This document shows, in pieces, positions 1 through 11,432 of a DNA stretch of 64,000 nt. The position numbers and the translations under genes were made by a program. The notes under the pieces are model-generated. The model made no database searches. It had not been told where the DNA came from and saw nothing but the letters and a program-made list of their open reading frames with translations. Position 1 is the first letter of the stretch. The number at the start of each line of letters is the position of its first letter. Source of the stretch: Mesorhabditis belari (Eukaryota > Nematoda > Chromadorea > Rhabditida > Rhabditidae). The stretch covers positions 486,501-550,500 of the forward strand of contig CAUEEP010000912.1 in assembly GCA_958450365.1 (NCBI GenBank), written 5' to 3'.

Positions 1-1260
1 AGATTTCTTACTTAATCTCTTAGGTTTTTCGCTCAAAAATCCACGAGACACTAAATCGTTGGTTTTTTCACTCAAAAAGTCATTGAAACGAATTTTTCAT
101 CAAATATTACGTTGGCAAGTTATAAAGTTTTTTCTGAAATTTTTGGGAAACTATGTAATCGATGAAGCGTTTTATTTTAAAAAGTATGCAATCACTCAAA
201 CATATATTAGCTAGAAACCAGGATTTTGAATGCTAGAAACGAGGATTTTGAACTTGTAGATTAAGGAGAGGGCTTTTGAATGAAACAAACCGTTTTTTTG
301 ATTGGATAAGCCGTTTTTTCAGAAAACAGATTACCAAAAAACGATCGTTTATGACTTGCCAACCTAATATAATGTTTACCGTATTTTCTCTAATAGTAGT
401 GCACCGCACCGAGCCGAGTTGATGCCTATTTTACGGTTTCCAATTTTTCCCAGATGCTCAACACTCAAATCCCCACTAGCTCTCATCGTCAGCAATATTT
501 TCCGATCCCACATCGATACGTCCTGATAAGCGGTCTTTTAATCTTTTTTTTAATCTTGCTTAAATTCAAATGAAAATGGATTAAATTAGCACAAAAGTGC
601 ATTTTGAGTCTAATTTGAAAATCAACCGTCCGAAGATTGGATTGTTCTGAAATTTTGGGAAACTATGTAATCGGTGAAGCATTTTATTTTAAAAAGTATG
701 CAATCACTCAAAAATATATTAGCTAGAAACCAGGATTTTGAACTTGTAGATTAAGGATAGGGCTTTTGAATGAAGCAAACCGTTTTTTTGATTGGATAAG
801 CCGTTTTTCAGAAAACAGATTTCCCGAAAAACGATCGTTTATAACTTACCAACCTAATAGATAAGCTACTCCAAAGGTATTTGATCAAGACAGGGATAGC
901 ACTTGGTTAAAAACCAAATCCAGGGTCGATTTTGCAAATCCGGTTTTGCTGCAGGTTTTGCTGTTTTTAAAAACTATTGACTTCAAATTATTAAAGAAGC
1001 TATTTACCTAGTAAAACAATGCAAATTCGTTTATTCAAACAAACTTTTCTTTCTCAGTTGCCTGTTCGCGGTTTTGAATCGAGCAAACCGTTTTTTGATT
1101 GGATAAGCCGTTTTTTCAGAAAACAGATTACCAAAAAACGATCGTTTATAACTTGCCAACCTAATATTTGATGGAAAATTCGTTTGAATGAATTTTTGAG
1201 CGAAAAAAACTAACGATTTAGTCACTATTTTTATCTCATCAATGAATTTTTCCAAGTTTT
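1..1260. repeat. Foldback/duplicated repeat block
   Basis: The segment near 55-125 is an imperfect inverted copy of 1145-1225, so the block is bounded by inverted arms. A unit containing CGATCGTTTATAACTTGCCA recurs near 290-365, 780-850 and 1090-1165, and another unit recurs near 140-225 and 650-740. No convincing coding exon is visible. The short frames on the minus strand are AT-rich and look accidental. Confidence 0.55.
379..545. mobile_element. Truncated MITE, CCGTATT..TAGTAGTGCA family
   Basis: The left end (ACCGTATTTTCTCTAATAGT) and the following unit match the complete copies at 19111-19331 and 60384-60604. The right end is missing. It interrupts one of the repeated units of the surrounding block. 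Confidence 0.6.
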
Positions 1261-1689
1261 AATTTAAAAAAAAACCTTTTTCAGCACCTCGGAAAGATCT
1301 CGAATTTCCTGACTGATTAGCGTAATTTTTGGGCCGTTTTCCGTTTCTTTTTCGGAATTTTCTGCTTTATTCCAACATTTTTCCCCGCCAAAAACATCAA
1401 AAATCCTTTGGGATTCGGGAAATTCTATTTTTAATTTTAAAAATTTCAATAAAGGTCATTAGAAATGATTTCTAAGCGTTTTTTCTTCAGCCTTGATTAC
1501 CCATTTCCGAGAAAAGTGTTCCAATTGGAAATTTGTGATTTTTTTTTGTCCTTTTTATCTTTTCAATGGTGCATTTTCATTCTTATTTATTCGAATTTGT
1601 TTTAAAGTTTAAAATTTATAGTTTACTACACAAAATTTCTGTATTTCTGCGACATGTCCGGTCAGGGATTTTTATTCTGCTGCTGTAAG

Positions 1690-1815
1690 TTTCTTTGAAA
1701 GAAAGCACGAAAAGGAACGCACGAAAAGCACGAAAAGACTTAATACTAATGCTGTAAAGGTACAGCTTAATGCTGTAAAGTTTTATGAACAGTATTCAGG
1801 CTTTAATTTTGGAAA
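1690..1815. repeat. Dispersed repeat, left copy
   Basis: A segment running from AAGCACGAAAAGGAACG through GCTGTAAAGTTTTATGAACA to CAGGCTTTAATTTT recurs at 2850-2945 in the same orientation and inverted near 31200-31320. The two local copies bracket the MULE-like element. The stretch from 1264 to 1690 holds nothing I can support. Confidence 0.6.
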
Positions 1816-1968
1816 AATAACTTAACTTAACAAATGAACAATAACTTGCGTTGGAAAATAACAAATTTACCAATTAACCTATCATTTGCTCGAAATAAAA
1901 AGTGTTTATTGTTCAATTTTCACCTTTTAAGTCAATCTTTGGGTTTAATTTCAAGCAAATTCGAGAGT

Positions 1969-2713
1969 AGAGTGTGCTCCTTGTTGACAGACAATTTGTC
2001 AGACAAATTTTCATTGACAACTTTTTTGTCAGACAATTGATCCGACAAGACTTCCGACAACGCGCTTTCTAAAAGGCAAAGCAAAGCTTTTAAGCAAAGC
2101 TATAAAGGTCGCGCGAAAAAAATTTGCAAACTTTTCTTAAAATATAGTAATGGATAGTTTTATTTAAGGATTTAGGTTTTTTAGGGCGTGGAATGGAATT
2201 TTTTTTTTGGAATGGTTCTATTGCAAATGTAGACAATAGGCCTGGTAAATTCGTAAATAATATAATTTTTTAATAGTGTTTCTTAACTTTTCCCGTTTTA
2301 AATGTTTTCTTTAATTTTAAATAGCATTTAAAAATTTTTAAGTTTTAGCGAAAGAGTAATAGAGTTAAGGAAAGAGTAATAGAGCTAAGGAAAGAGTAAT
2401 AGAGTTAAGGAAAGAGTAATAGAGTTAAGGAAAGAGTAATAGAGTTAAGGAAAGAGTAATAGAGTTAAGGAAAGAGTAATAGAGCTAAGGAAAGAGTAAT
2501 AGAGCTAAGGAAAGAGTAATAGAGCTAAGGAAAGAGTAATAGAGTTAAGGAAAGAGTAATAGAGTTAAGGAAAGAGTAATAGAAAAAAAGAGCGTAAGAT
2601 TTTAATGTACATTTGCATTTTGAAAAGTTTGCTGATGCAAAGCATAGGGTTACGGTAGCTTATCCTTGGCGCGCGCTTTTTAGAAAACGCGTTGTCTGCA
2701 AGGAACACACTCT
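1969..2713. mobile_element. Non-autonomous MULE-like DNA element, long copy
   Basis: Termini are inverted (AGAGTGTGCTCCTTG on the left; the right end reads as AGAGTGTGTTCCTTG on the other strand). The element is flanked by an exact 10-bp direct repeat ATTCGAGAGT (1959-1968 and 2714-2723). A second copy at 18124-18676 has a different 10-bp duplication. A homologous locus without the element lies near 30880-30900 (minus orientation). Duplications of 8-11 bp suit Mutator-like elements, but no transposase is present, so the superfamily is inferred. Confidence 0.7.
2346..2585. repeat. 20-bp minisatellite inside MULE-like element
   Basis: About twelve near-identical units of AAAGAGTAATAGAGTTAAGG vary only at one T/C position. 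The second copy of the element (18124-18676) has only about three units, which accounts for most of the 192-bp length difference between the copies. Confidence 0.9.
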
Positions 2714-2849
2714 ATTCGAGAGTGAACGTGTTTTCGAGAGTGAACGAGACGCGTTTTTCGTAAAAATCTACAAAACCTCTACGAAGAAATTGGCATTTCA
2801 ATTTCGATAAACACAGACGATCCTTGGTCACGAATTTCTCTAGTTTTTA

Positions 2850-2945
2850 AACGAAAGCACGAAAAGGAACAAAAAGACTTAATGCTAATGCTGTAAAGGC
2901 ACAGCTTAATGCTGTAAAGTTTTATGAACAGTATTCAGGCTTTAA
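2850..2945. repeat. Dispersed repeat, right copy
   Basis: Direct repeat of 1690-1815; a third, inverted copy lies near 31200-31320. These appear to be pieces of the TAGGCTG-ended transposon family seen at 30.3-31.8 kb. Confidence 0.55.
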
Positions 2946-3015
2946 TTTTTGGAACAAAGTAAGGTAAAACAAAGCCGACTTTTATCGACTTTTAAAAACG
3001 ATGCTAGATTACTGT

Positions 3016-3183
3016 AAATTCTACTATATATAAAAGAGTAGTGTCTGTCTGCCTGTCTGCCCGTCTGCCTGCCTGTCTGCCTGCCTGCCTGCCTGTCTGT
3101 CTGCCTGCCTGTCTGTCTGCCTGTCTGTCTGTCTGTCTGCCTGTCTGCCTGTCTGTCTGTCTGCCTGTCTGCCTGTCTGTCTC

Positions 3184-3236
<53 letters not shown>

Positions 3237-3265
3237 ACGGGCATTTACTCGGCCGTGTTTTGACC
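3016..3265. mobile_element. Repeat element with internal (GTCT)n array, possibly Helitron-related
   Basis: It starts TCTACTATATATAAAAGAGT, followed by a long (CTGT/CTGC) tetranucleotide array at about 3041-3236, then a unique arm CGGGCATTTACTCGGCCGTG. The same three parts, with a much shorter array, occur inverted at about 31050-31130. A TC start followed by an AT-rich TATATAAA box resembles Helitron 5' ends. I found no Rep/helicase sequence and no certain 3' hairpin-CTAG end, so the class is tentative. Confidence 0.4.
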
Positions 3266-3705
3266 AATCGTGTCAGTGAACGTAAAAGCTGGATAATGAT
3301 AGTGTTAGTGACGAAAAATGAAAGATAATGTAACTGCTGGATTATCCTATTTTTTTGCCGCATTTTCCAAAACTCCAGGATTACAGGATTGGGCTAAATT
3401 ACCCGGAAAACTTTTTAGAAAATTAGTTGTCGCATGCTTAATTTATTAAGTTAAACGAAAAGTTCGTGCGGTTTTATAAGTAACAGAAAATGCGTTATGG
3501 ATCGACTATAGTATCAGGGAGGGGGAGGGCAAATCTGTTTCTCTGTAAATCGGTAACTTATCAGTAACTAAATTCACAACAGTCTGGGTGAATTTAGCCT
3601 AGCCTGATGTCAGTTCGGCAGAGGTTTTTGACGTTAAAGACCTCTGCCCAAGTGACATAAGGCTAGGCTAAATTTACAACAGTCTGGGTGAGCCTGATGT
3701 CAGGC

Positions 3706-3873
3706 TTAGCCTAGCCTAATGTCACTTGGGCAGAGGTTTTTAACGTCAGTAGCCTGTAAATCATCGATCCGGGTGATAAATTCCAAAATCTTGTCAACGA
3801 GCGTCTTGGTACTCCGATTAGCCACTTCAGCAAGGAAACATTTGTTTGGGTGGCGGAGTACCGAAAAGTACCT
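3706..3873 (-). pseudogene. Possible Merlin/IS1595-type transposase fragment
   Basis: A 55-codon minus-strand frame contains KCFLAEVANRSTKTLVDKIL. This resembles the segment of IS1595/Merlin DDE transposases where a hydrophobic strand is followed by V..RS..TL. No DDE residues, start or termini are visible. Palindromic and repeated segments (GTCACTTGGGCAGAGGTTTT and its inversions) adjoin it at 3600-3740. The assignment is an inference from a short motif. Confidence 0.27.
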
Positions 3874-4379
3874 TCACTTTTGATCTGAAGAATCTCTGAA
3901 AAAGTTGCTATTGATGTGGTGGAATCTCTTTTTTTCGTTGTACATTTATTGACAATTGAAAATGGTTATTTTTTGGCGAAAATGGCTCTACCGTTCAGTA
4001 CTTTTGATATTGTGAAGTTTCATTGAACGTTAAAACGTTTATTCTGGCAAGAAATGACGCGAACGATCTATTAAACCTATTTCTTTACAAAATTCCCATC
4101 TTATGCACATCACTTGTTCTCCTAATTTTCTAAATCGGGATCTCTATGAATGGAAAAGTATTTTTTTGACTAAAAACCCCAATTTAGAAACGAGAGCTTT
4201 GTATAAACAAATTTCCGGTAATTTCGGCTATAAGTCTGTTTCGAAAGGCAAAACTTTTCACAATAACTATCGTAGATATTTTAATAAAACACCACCCTTA
4301 TAATGACAGGCGTAGAGTCGCCTAGTCGAACTTTGAACGACCCGTTCTCCGCGATTGTATGAGAAGGTGGCGTTCTATT

Positions 4380-4452
4380 AGAGTATTAGCCAGTTTTGTT
4401 CTATTAGAGTTCTATTAGAGTTCTATTAGAGTTCTATTAGAGTTCTATTAGA
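4380..4452. repeat. 11-bp tandem repeat
   Basis: Units of GTTCTATTAGA are repeated in tandem. Between 3900 and 4380 I see no supported gene; a 66-codon open frame at 4103-4303 lacks recognisable features. Confidence 0.85.
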
Positions 4453-4751
4453 TTAATTTGAGTGCAGTTTGAAGGATGGGGTCTTATATCTTGCAAAATA
4501 TTTCGTTTTAGACCTAAAGCTCGCTGGTTGAGTGACTAATTTTCATTTTTTAAATCCGTTAGCTGATAGACGATAGAAGCTGACAAACGTAGCTGATCTG
4601 AAACGTTAGTTAACCGGCTTAGCGGCCTTGTGGTTTGTCTTTAAGCTAGCCTAGAATCTCCCACGAATGTACAAGATGTCTTTAAGCTGGCTTGGACTGA
4701 GCCTGGTCCAAGTCTGATCTGTCCTAGATAAACTGGATGCATTTCCTGAAT

Positions 4752-5000
4752 CGCTCGTTTGAGCTGGCTCGTTTGAGCTGGCTCGTTTGAGCTGGCTCGT
4801 TTGAGCTGGCTCGTTTGAGCTGGCTCGTTTGAGCTGGCTCGTTTGAGCTGGCTCGTTTGAGCTGGCTCGTTTGAGCTGGCTCGTTTGAGCTGGCTCGTTT
4901 GAGCTGGCTCGTTTGAGCTGGCTCGTTTGAGCTGGCTCGTTTGAGCTGGCTCGTTTGAGCTGGCTCGTTTGAGCTGGCTCGTTTGAGCTGGCTCGTTTGA
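4752..5000. repeat. 14-bp minisatellite
   Basis: About 17 nearly perfect units of GCTCGTTTGAGCTG. The period is not a multiple of three, so several frames stay open across it; the resulting 130-codon frame is a by-product of the array. The region from 5000 to 6109 has no supported exon. Confidence 0.95.
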
Positions 5001-6109
5001 ACCTCTGAATTCCCTTCCAAAGATTCTCCCCAATCAGTACTTTACTTTGTCAAAGCTTTATTTTTGGTGATTTGAAATGGCTGAGAAGGTGATCTGGAAA
5101 ATGGCCGATAAGCGGATCCGAAAAACTCTCACTTTGCATCATAAAACTATGCAAAAGATTGGGCTAATTTTTAGCCGCACAAACAAGTCCTTGAATTGTT
5201 GATTGACTCAAAGCAAGTTCAAATGTTTGAATTTACAATTTTGCAACCGTTCAAGTCAATCTTTTGCCCTTTTGCCTAGCTCTGTAATTAGCAAATCGAT
5301 TAATCTTCTCAAGTTCTCTAGTTTCAACAACTATTATATTTACAAAATCCATTCAAATTTATAAAAGCAATTAATGAATGAAACGGCTTTGAGGGGATTG
5401 TTTACATCAAAGGATTCCCACATTTTCGCGATTCGGGGGCGGCGGGAGGCTCAAATGATGGGCGGATTTGAGGAGAAAATCCCGAAACTAAAAAAAAGTC
5501 GCCAAAAAACTTTAGCGGAAATATCATTGGGATTATCTAGATAATCTGGCCATCCGTTTTCTCTCTTTTTTTGAAAGAATCACAATGAATACAAGAGGAC
5601 AATGTGCCCGTCACAGAGACGCTCCACATTTTGTCCCGAAAATTTCATTTTTCCTTTCATTTTTCATTTTTTCCACTAAAACTATACAGTTTTTGATGAG
5701 AAATTTATTTTTAACAATCTTTTGATAAGTAATTACAGATTATTCATCAATTTTTCTCTTTTTGACACAAGTTTCTGTTTCTTTACACCAGTATTTAAGC
5801 AAAATTGAATATCTTTCAAATCCCTAAAAAAAAATAAAAAATTCACCTTAATTACCTGAATAATTTCTGTTTCAAAATACTGTAGTTAAACAAGAGCTTT
5901 TGGTTTCACGAATTCTTTAAGAAAGATACTATTTACCTGCTTCAGGCTTGTTTCAGGATTGTTACCAAGCTTTCAGACTTGTTTCAAGCTTTCAGACTTG
6001 TTATCAAGCTTTTAAAAATACGAAATCCTTTCAGTTAACTTAATAAAGTTGTCCAAGTAGCTTTAGAACTTTAAAATTTCAATTCTCATTGTTGATTAAT
6101 CAATTCCAG

Positions 6110-8479
6110 GTTGCCAAAGTGGCTCAAAGAGAACCGAAGAGGAAAGAGCCCGTCGATTGGAGCTGATTCGAGAGAGGAGATTAGAGAAAATGTACGCGCG
6201 AACGAGGTGAGCTACATTTTCATCTTAATTCAACAATGATTTCTGCTAAGCTTTTACTTATCCTAAAGTTTAGACAACCAAACGCTGCTTTGCGAAAAAT
6301 CTCGGAGATCAACGAGGACAACGAGGCGATCGAGCAACAAATCGTGTTCAACGCTCGCGAGAATGGGTTCACTGTTTTGAGGAAATTGTCTGAGGTTGGC
6401 AGTGGACGCAAAATATTGTAACTTGGGTGTTGTTGAAGTTAATGAACTGCTGAAAAACGAGGTTAGCTGGGTTCAACAACCGTTGGACCACCAGGGTGGC
6501 CCACAATTATAGCGCCGCACTTCAGAAGGCCTAGATTGGCCAAAATAGAGTCAATCGTTCTGATTTTTCTGGAGGTAAATCTTAAGTATGTCTCCTGGAA
6601 CTGTGCCCATTATCTAATCGATTCAAGCTTTCAACTTTTTTATATAACTTTCCAAAGTTGAGAGCCAAATGTCGCTGCCGCCATAAATCGTTCAAGTGAA
6701 ACAGACCAAATTAAGTGAGTTTTTGTGCCATTTCTTAAGAATTTTTGCACTAAAACTGCGCAAAGTATGTGAAATTTTGTTCATTAACATAATAAATCAA
6801 ATTTTAACTAGGCTTTGACAATATCGCTCTCAAAAATCCCATAAATGAGTAGCAAGCCAAGCGACACTCGACTCTTAAGTTTAGAAGATTATATAAAAGA
6901 GTTGAAAGCTTGAATCGATTAGATAATGGGCACAGTTTCAGAAGACATACTTAAGATTTACCTCCAGAAAAATCAGAACGATTGAATCTATTTTGGCCAA
7001 TCTAGGCCTTCTGAAGTGCGGCGCTATCCCGTAGAGAAGCTTGAGGCTAACCCTGTAGAGAAGCTTGAGTTAGTATTAAGGGATCCGTATTTTGGTTGGA
7101 GCTATTTTGGCGATAGACAGGCTACGATGAGTACTCAAGCAAGACCAGCACTCAAGCAAGAACAGCACTCCTTACTGGCTTGAGTTTCAGTAAGCTAAAT
7201 GAAGCTAAAGTTAAAGATGGGTTTAGTATGATACTAAATTCTTCAAATCCAGATTCCTAAATTCAAATTCTTCAAATCCAGCATTTGATTAATGTGTAGT
7301 CAAGCGTACTTTAAAAACTATTGATAAAACGCTGTTTCCAGGAAGAACAAGACGACAGTGGCCACGAGTCGGAGGGTCGATCGGAGAGCGAAATCGAGAA
7401 TGACTCTCAATTGGACGGGAAAACTCAACACGAAGACAAGGAGAAACACCACGGAAAGGTTTGGCGGACAGTTTATATAAACAAAAAATAGTCTTTAAAC
7501 AAAAAAAAAGAGTTTGGGGTGAGACCCGCTTTAACCTTATCAATTCAACCTTATCAATCAAATCAATCAATCAAAACGAGGATGATTCTGCTTAAGAATG
7601 GCCGAATAGCACAAAAAGTTAAAAGGGTTTCCCCAAAAGCGCTTACAACGTAACAAGAACACATAGTATCCAACAATAGATTAATACTCTTGAGAAGAGT
7701 ACAGATCGGTTGATCGATACAGATCCGATTGATACTACGTCGATGGTGACACAAATGTTAGTAAAACCAGTCTCTCTACAATGTTAAACCAGTTATCTAA
7801 ACAGGATTTAAAACCTGAAGGGTAGCATAAAGCAAAGTTAATTTATAACGTTACTATTTATTAGTACAGAACCGAAATGCAACAATACCCATTACAAAAA
7901 CAGCATGCGCATCAAAAATGAAACAACAAAGTCCCCTCAGAAAGAAGGCAAAAACCCGCAGACCAAAAAAAATGGGAAGGGAGAAAAAGGACGAAAAATT
8001 GCAAAATAGCAACGCAAATAGGAAGGAAACGGACGCGACCCTTTAGTTCTTGTTTAGCTTTGTTTCGACTTTCACAAAATTCTCCAGAGATTAGAAATCT
8101 ATTTACTTTTCCACGCTGACTTGGGCAAGTACACAAAAAACTTGTTAAATCTGAAAGCTTGTTAAATCCTTTTCACAAAGCAATCTAAAAACAACAAAAC
8201 GAGCAAGAAGAGACTTGTGTCAGTGCATCGAATTGCATCGATTCTTTCCACAGCAATAATACCCAATTTTCGTCATGACATTGGTGTATGGGTTGTATGC
8301 CAAAATAACAACGCAAATAGGAAGGAAACGGACGCGACCAAAGCCCTATTAAAAAGTTTATATATAACAAATAACATATAGAAACTTTTAAAGCCCTCAA
8401 CTTTCAGATGTTCAATGTGCTCCGATGGGTGGCGAAATGCAGCAAAAAACAAAAGACCCCACAACCATCTAAACAATAA
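6110..8479 (+). CDS. 3' part of an unrecognised gene, four exons
   Basis: Exons are placed at 6110-6206, 6274-6394, 7342-7458 and 8408-8479 (stop TAA). Splice phases agree at every junction: GTGAGC donor and TTTAG acceptor around a 67-nt intron, then phase-0 joins. The first exon encodes a strongly charged, probably helical segment (EEERARRLELIRERRLEKMY). The second continues with ISEINEDNEAIEQQIV, and the third is acidic and Ser/Glu-rich (EEQDDSGHESEGRSESEIEN). The last is a short basic tail ending in SKQ. The upstream exon joins in phase 1 and was not found. I do not recognise the family; the composition suits a cytoplasmic regulatory tail. The final exon is the least certain, because a read-through from an acceptor near 7903 would stop after five codons instead. 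Confidence 0.6.
6492..7055. mobile_element. Long-TIR MITE in an intron, copy 1
   Basis: The left arm begins CAGGGTGGCCCACAATTATA and is mirrored at the right for roughly 190 bp, ending near 7055. The right terminus is disturbed by a short duplication (GTAGAGAAGCTTGAG). It lies in the 947-nt intron between the second and third exons of the gene at 6.1-8.5 kb. Copy 2 is at 12529-13071. Confidence 0.75.
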
Positions 8480-9213
8480 TAGACATCAAAATATTCAACT
8501 TATCGTGTACATTTCAAGATTTTTCTGGAATTTCCCTTTTTTTTTGTGAACATTCAATGTGAAACTCACTTTTCTACTTGAATCGAGTAGCTTTTCAATC
8601 AATCAATCAATCAATCTTCCATTTCTGAATGAAATTTCGAGTTTATGTGATTGTCGATGTGAAATTTTGTGTTTTTTTTTGTGAATAAATGGGTTGTAAA
8701 CCAGTTTAAAGAGTGAAAATGGACTTACTAATGTTTCAACGGCAAAAAAACCAAATAAAACTCCAATCTAGTCAGCTCTTTTCTTAACATCAACGCCCTT
8801 TTTTCCTTATTTTTCAAAAATAAATCTTTGTGAGATAAATCTTAAAAATAAATCAAAACACTCGAAAGGCGTTCAATTTTGATGTAAAAAGATTAGTTAG
8901 TCGAGTGAAGTGAGAAAAGTCTAGGTATGTGTGTAAATCTTTTGGTTTTTTTTGTTAAGAAAGGTCAAGAAAGCTCAAAAGACACTTGCTAAATGTTGGT
9001 TGTTGATTTCCGAGAATTGCCTGGGGAAAAGTTGCCGTTTCCAGACAAATGATTGGCGGATACAAGGAGCCGGTGATTTTTTTTTGTCGAAAAAGAGAAG
9101 AACTCAAGAAAAAAAACGCTTGCTGACACAAAAAAAAGCCGCCATTGATAGTCATTAGAGTGTAATCTTACGTCTTTTTGCCTCAAGAAAGAACTTGGAG
9201 TTTGGTTTTTTCA

Positions 9214-10137
9214 AATGTCAATGTGAGTAATCCTTCCGAAACCAATCATCAGCTCATTTCCTGGAAATTTTTGGGAAACCTTTTAAAAGCAAAAAAACCC
9301 GTTTAAATCAAAGTTTAACAAGTTTGTAGAAAAGTTTTGTATGAGGATTTAAAATCAAAAAAAAAACTTGAGAAACCTAGTAGAATTTTAATGGAAACCC
9401 AATGCCCAATTGAAAACTACATTCATAAAAATTAACATTAACAAATTGTTCCTCTAGATTGCTTTCAACAATCTGAATTATGTCTTCTTGAAAATAGCTC
9501 GATGGGCAGGTGCAGAAGACGTTTTTGGGAGGCCGTCGGTGGCCAAAAGCCGATGGCCAAGAGCCGATGGCCAAGAGCCGATGGCCAAGAGCCGGTGGCC
9601 AAGAGCCGATGGCCAAGAGCCGGTGACCAAGAGCCGGTGGCTAAAAGCCGATGGCCAAGAGCCGATGACCAAGAGCCGGTGAGCAAGAGCCGGTGAGCAA
9701 AAGCCGATGGCCAAAAGCTGATGGCCAAGAGCTGATGGCCAAGAGCGGTGGCCAAAAGCCGGTGGCCAAGAGCCGCTGGCTAAAAGCCGATGGCCCAGAG
9801 CCGGTGCCCAAAAGCCGGTGCCCAAAAGCCGGTGCCCAAAAGCCGGTGGCCAAAAGATACAAAGCATTGAGTTTAGCCCAAGCTTTCTCGAATGATTCTT
9901 TCAGTGAATCAATGCTTGAATGTGCTTTTGAAATGTGAGTAATCCTTCCGAAACCAATCATCAGCTCATTTCCTGGAAATTTTTGAGAAACCTTTTAAAA
10001 CCAAAAAACCCGTTTAAATCAAAGTTTAAGAAGTTTGTAGAAAAGTTTTGTATGAGGATTTAAAATAAAAAAAAAAACTTGAGAAACCTAGTAGAATTTT
10101 AATGGAAACCCAATGCCCAATTGAAAACTACATTCAC
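9214..10137. repeat. About 210-bp segment duplicated 718 bp apart
   Basis: The segments 9214-9425 and 9932-10137 match, from GTGAGTAATCCTTCCGAAAC through AATGGAAACCCAATGCCCAA. The pair encloses the 14-bp minisatellite at 9538-9856. Confidence 0.75.
9538..9856. repeat. 14-bp minisatellite grown from transposase-fossil sequence
   Basis: About 22 variable units of GCCAAGAGCCGATG. Open frames on both strands across it are repeat artefacts. On the minus strand the repeat abuts a transposase fragment (LNALYLLATG) at 9857-9935. The related fragment at 10297-10480 carries only about two units, at 10260-10292. Confidence 0.9.
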
Positions 10138-10551
10138 AAGAGTTTGAGATCAAAAGAAATTATAAAATTCGTCATTTTTGGACTGGAGATTTAGCTAATC
10201 GAATCTCATATAGTACCCTGTTTATCTAATCTAATATAATATAATACAAAGTGCCACAAAATTAGCCAAGAGCGATGGCCAAGAGCCGGTGCCCAAAAGA
10301 TACACAGCATTGAGTTCAGCCCAAGCTTTCTCGAGTGATTCTTTCAGTGAATCAATGCTTGAATGTGCTTTTAAACAAGCCTTTGCTTCAAGAACACTCC
10401 AGACTGAGTAATCCATCGGATTTAAATCAGATCTTGATGGTGGCCACTGCTTAAAGTTGATGAAATCATTGCCTTCTCCTGATCTAATCACCATTAGGTA
10501 AAGTGTTTGAATAGCCTCAAAATTTCCTACCAACAAACTAACAAGTTTCAA
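9857..10551 (-). pseudogene. Tc1/mariner-superfamily transposase fossils (two fragments)
   Basis: Minus-strand reading at about 10297-10480 gives QWPPSRSDLNPMDYSVWSVL followed by AHSSIDSLKESLEKAWAELN. This is the region around the third catalytic D of maT/Tc1-like transposases (WPPxSPDLNPMDY) and its C-terminal helix. A second piece at 9857-9935 repeats AHSSIDSLKESFEKAWAKLN. There is no start, no first or second catalytic D, and no recognisable terminal repeats. Confidence 0.7.
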
Positions 10552-11432
10552 TGCCTCATAAAGATCTTATCGCTACAAATGATTGGGGAAATCCCCATTG
10601 AGCAAAATAGCAATCAGGACTCAGAAAAGAAAAACTCGACTCAAGAAAAAAGTAGCTTCCCTTACAACAAGCTAGGTCCTTGGACTAAAAGGGGCCAAAG
10701 GGTGATTAGAGTGGCGAACATTTATCAACAACGCTCTCCCACTCTGCGAACATCTTTTTGGGCCTAATGAAAGACAACAGCTTTGCTTGAGAGAAGATAA
10801 ACGAACTCTTAGATTTGTTGGGAAAGCCTGGATTTTTCCAAGTTCCTTGAATTTGTTTTATCATCAATTCTATCAAGTCAGCAAAAGTTGAGATACGATT
10901 TCGGTGAGTTTTGTTTATTTTTTTCAATTCTGTTGAACAGAATTGAAACAAAGCTAGTTTTAACAAAACAAAACTAGCTAGTTCATACAACAAAGCTAGT
11001 TTTCAACATTGAATTATTGAACAACATTGAACTAAAGTTTTCTAGAGTAGAGAATGGTTTATCTAACTCTAATCGTTTATCTAATGGACCAAGATATCAG
11101 TTATTCGCTAACTTAACCTAGCCTTGTCCCTTGGAGTCCAACCTTGTCCTTGGGTCCCCACTGTGCTTTTAGGTCTTTTACCAAGTCTTGCAACTAGTGT
11201 GTTAAAACTTTCTTTTCTGAATAATTAATCGATCAACTTACGGTTTACTCAAATCACAAATGTTCATTTTCTATTCTCACTCATTTTTTTAGCAGTTTTG
11301 GACCGATTTAGAAGAAATTTCAAGCAAAAATACTAATTTTTCTTTTTGTTCTGTAATCAGATGTAATCAAGATTCTGTAATCAGATGTAAAACAAAAACG
11401 GTTGAACGAATCAAGCTGAAATTTTCGTTATT

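Noticed and set aside
4641..5033. Long minus-strand frames of PAQTSQLKRASSNE repeats
   Set aside because: Generated by the perfect 14-bp minisatellite; several frames open equally; no flanking exon structure.
5374..5544. 56-codon frame starting MNETALRGLFTSKDSHIFAI
   Set aside because: No splice site links it in phase to the exon at 6110 and no family is recognisable.
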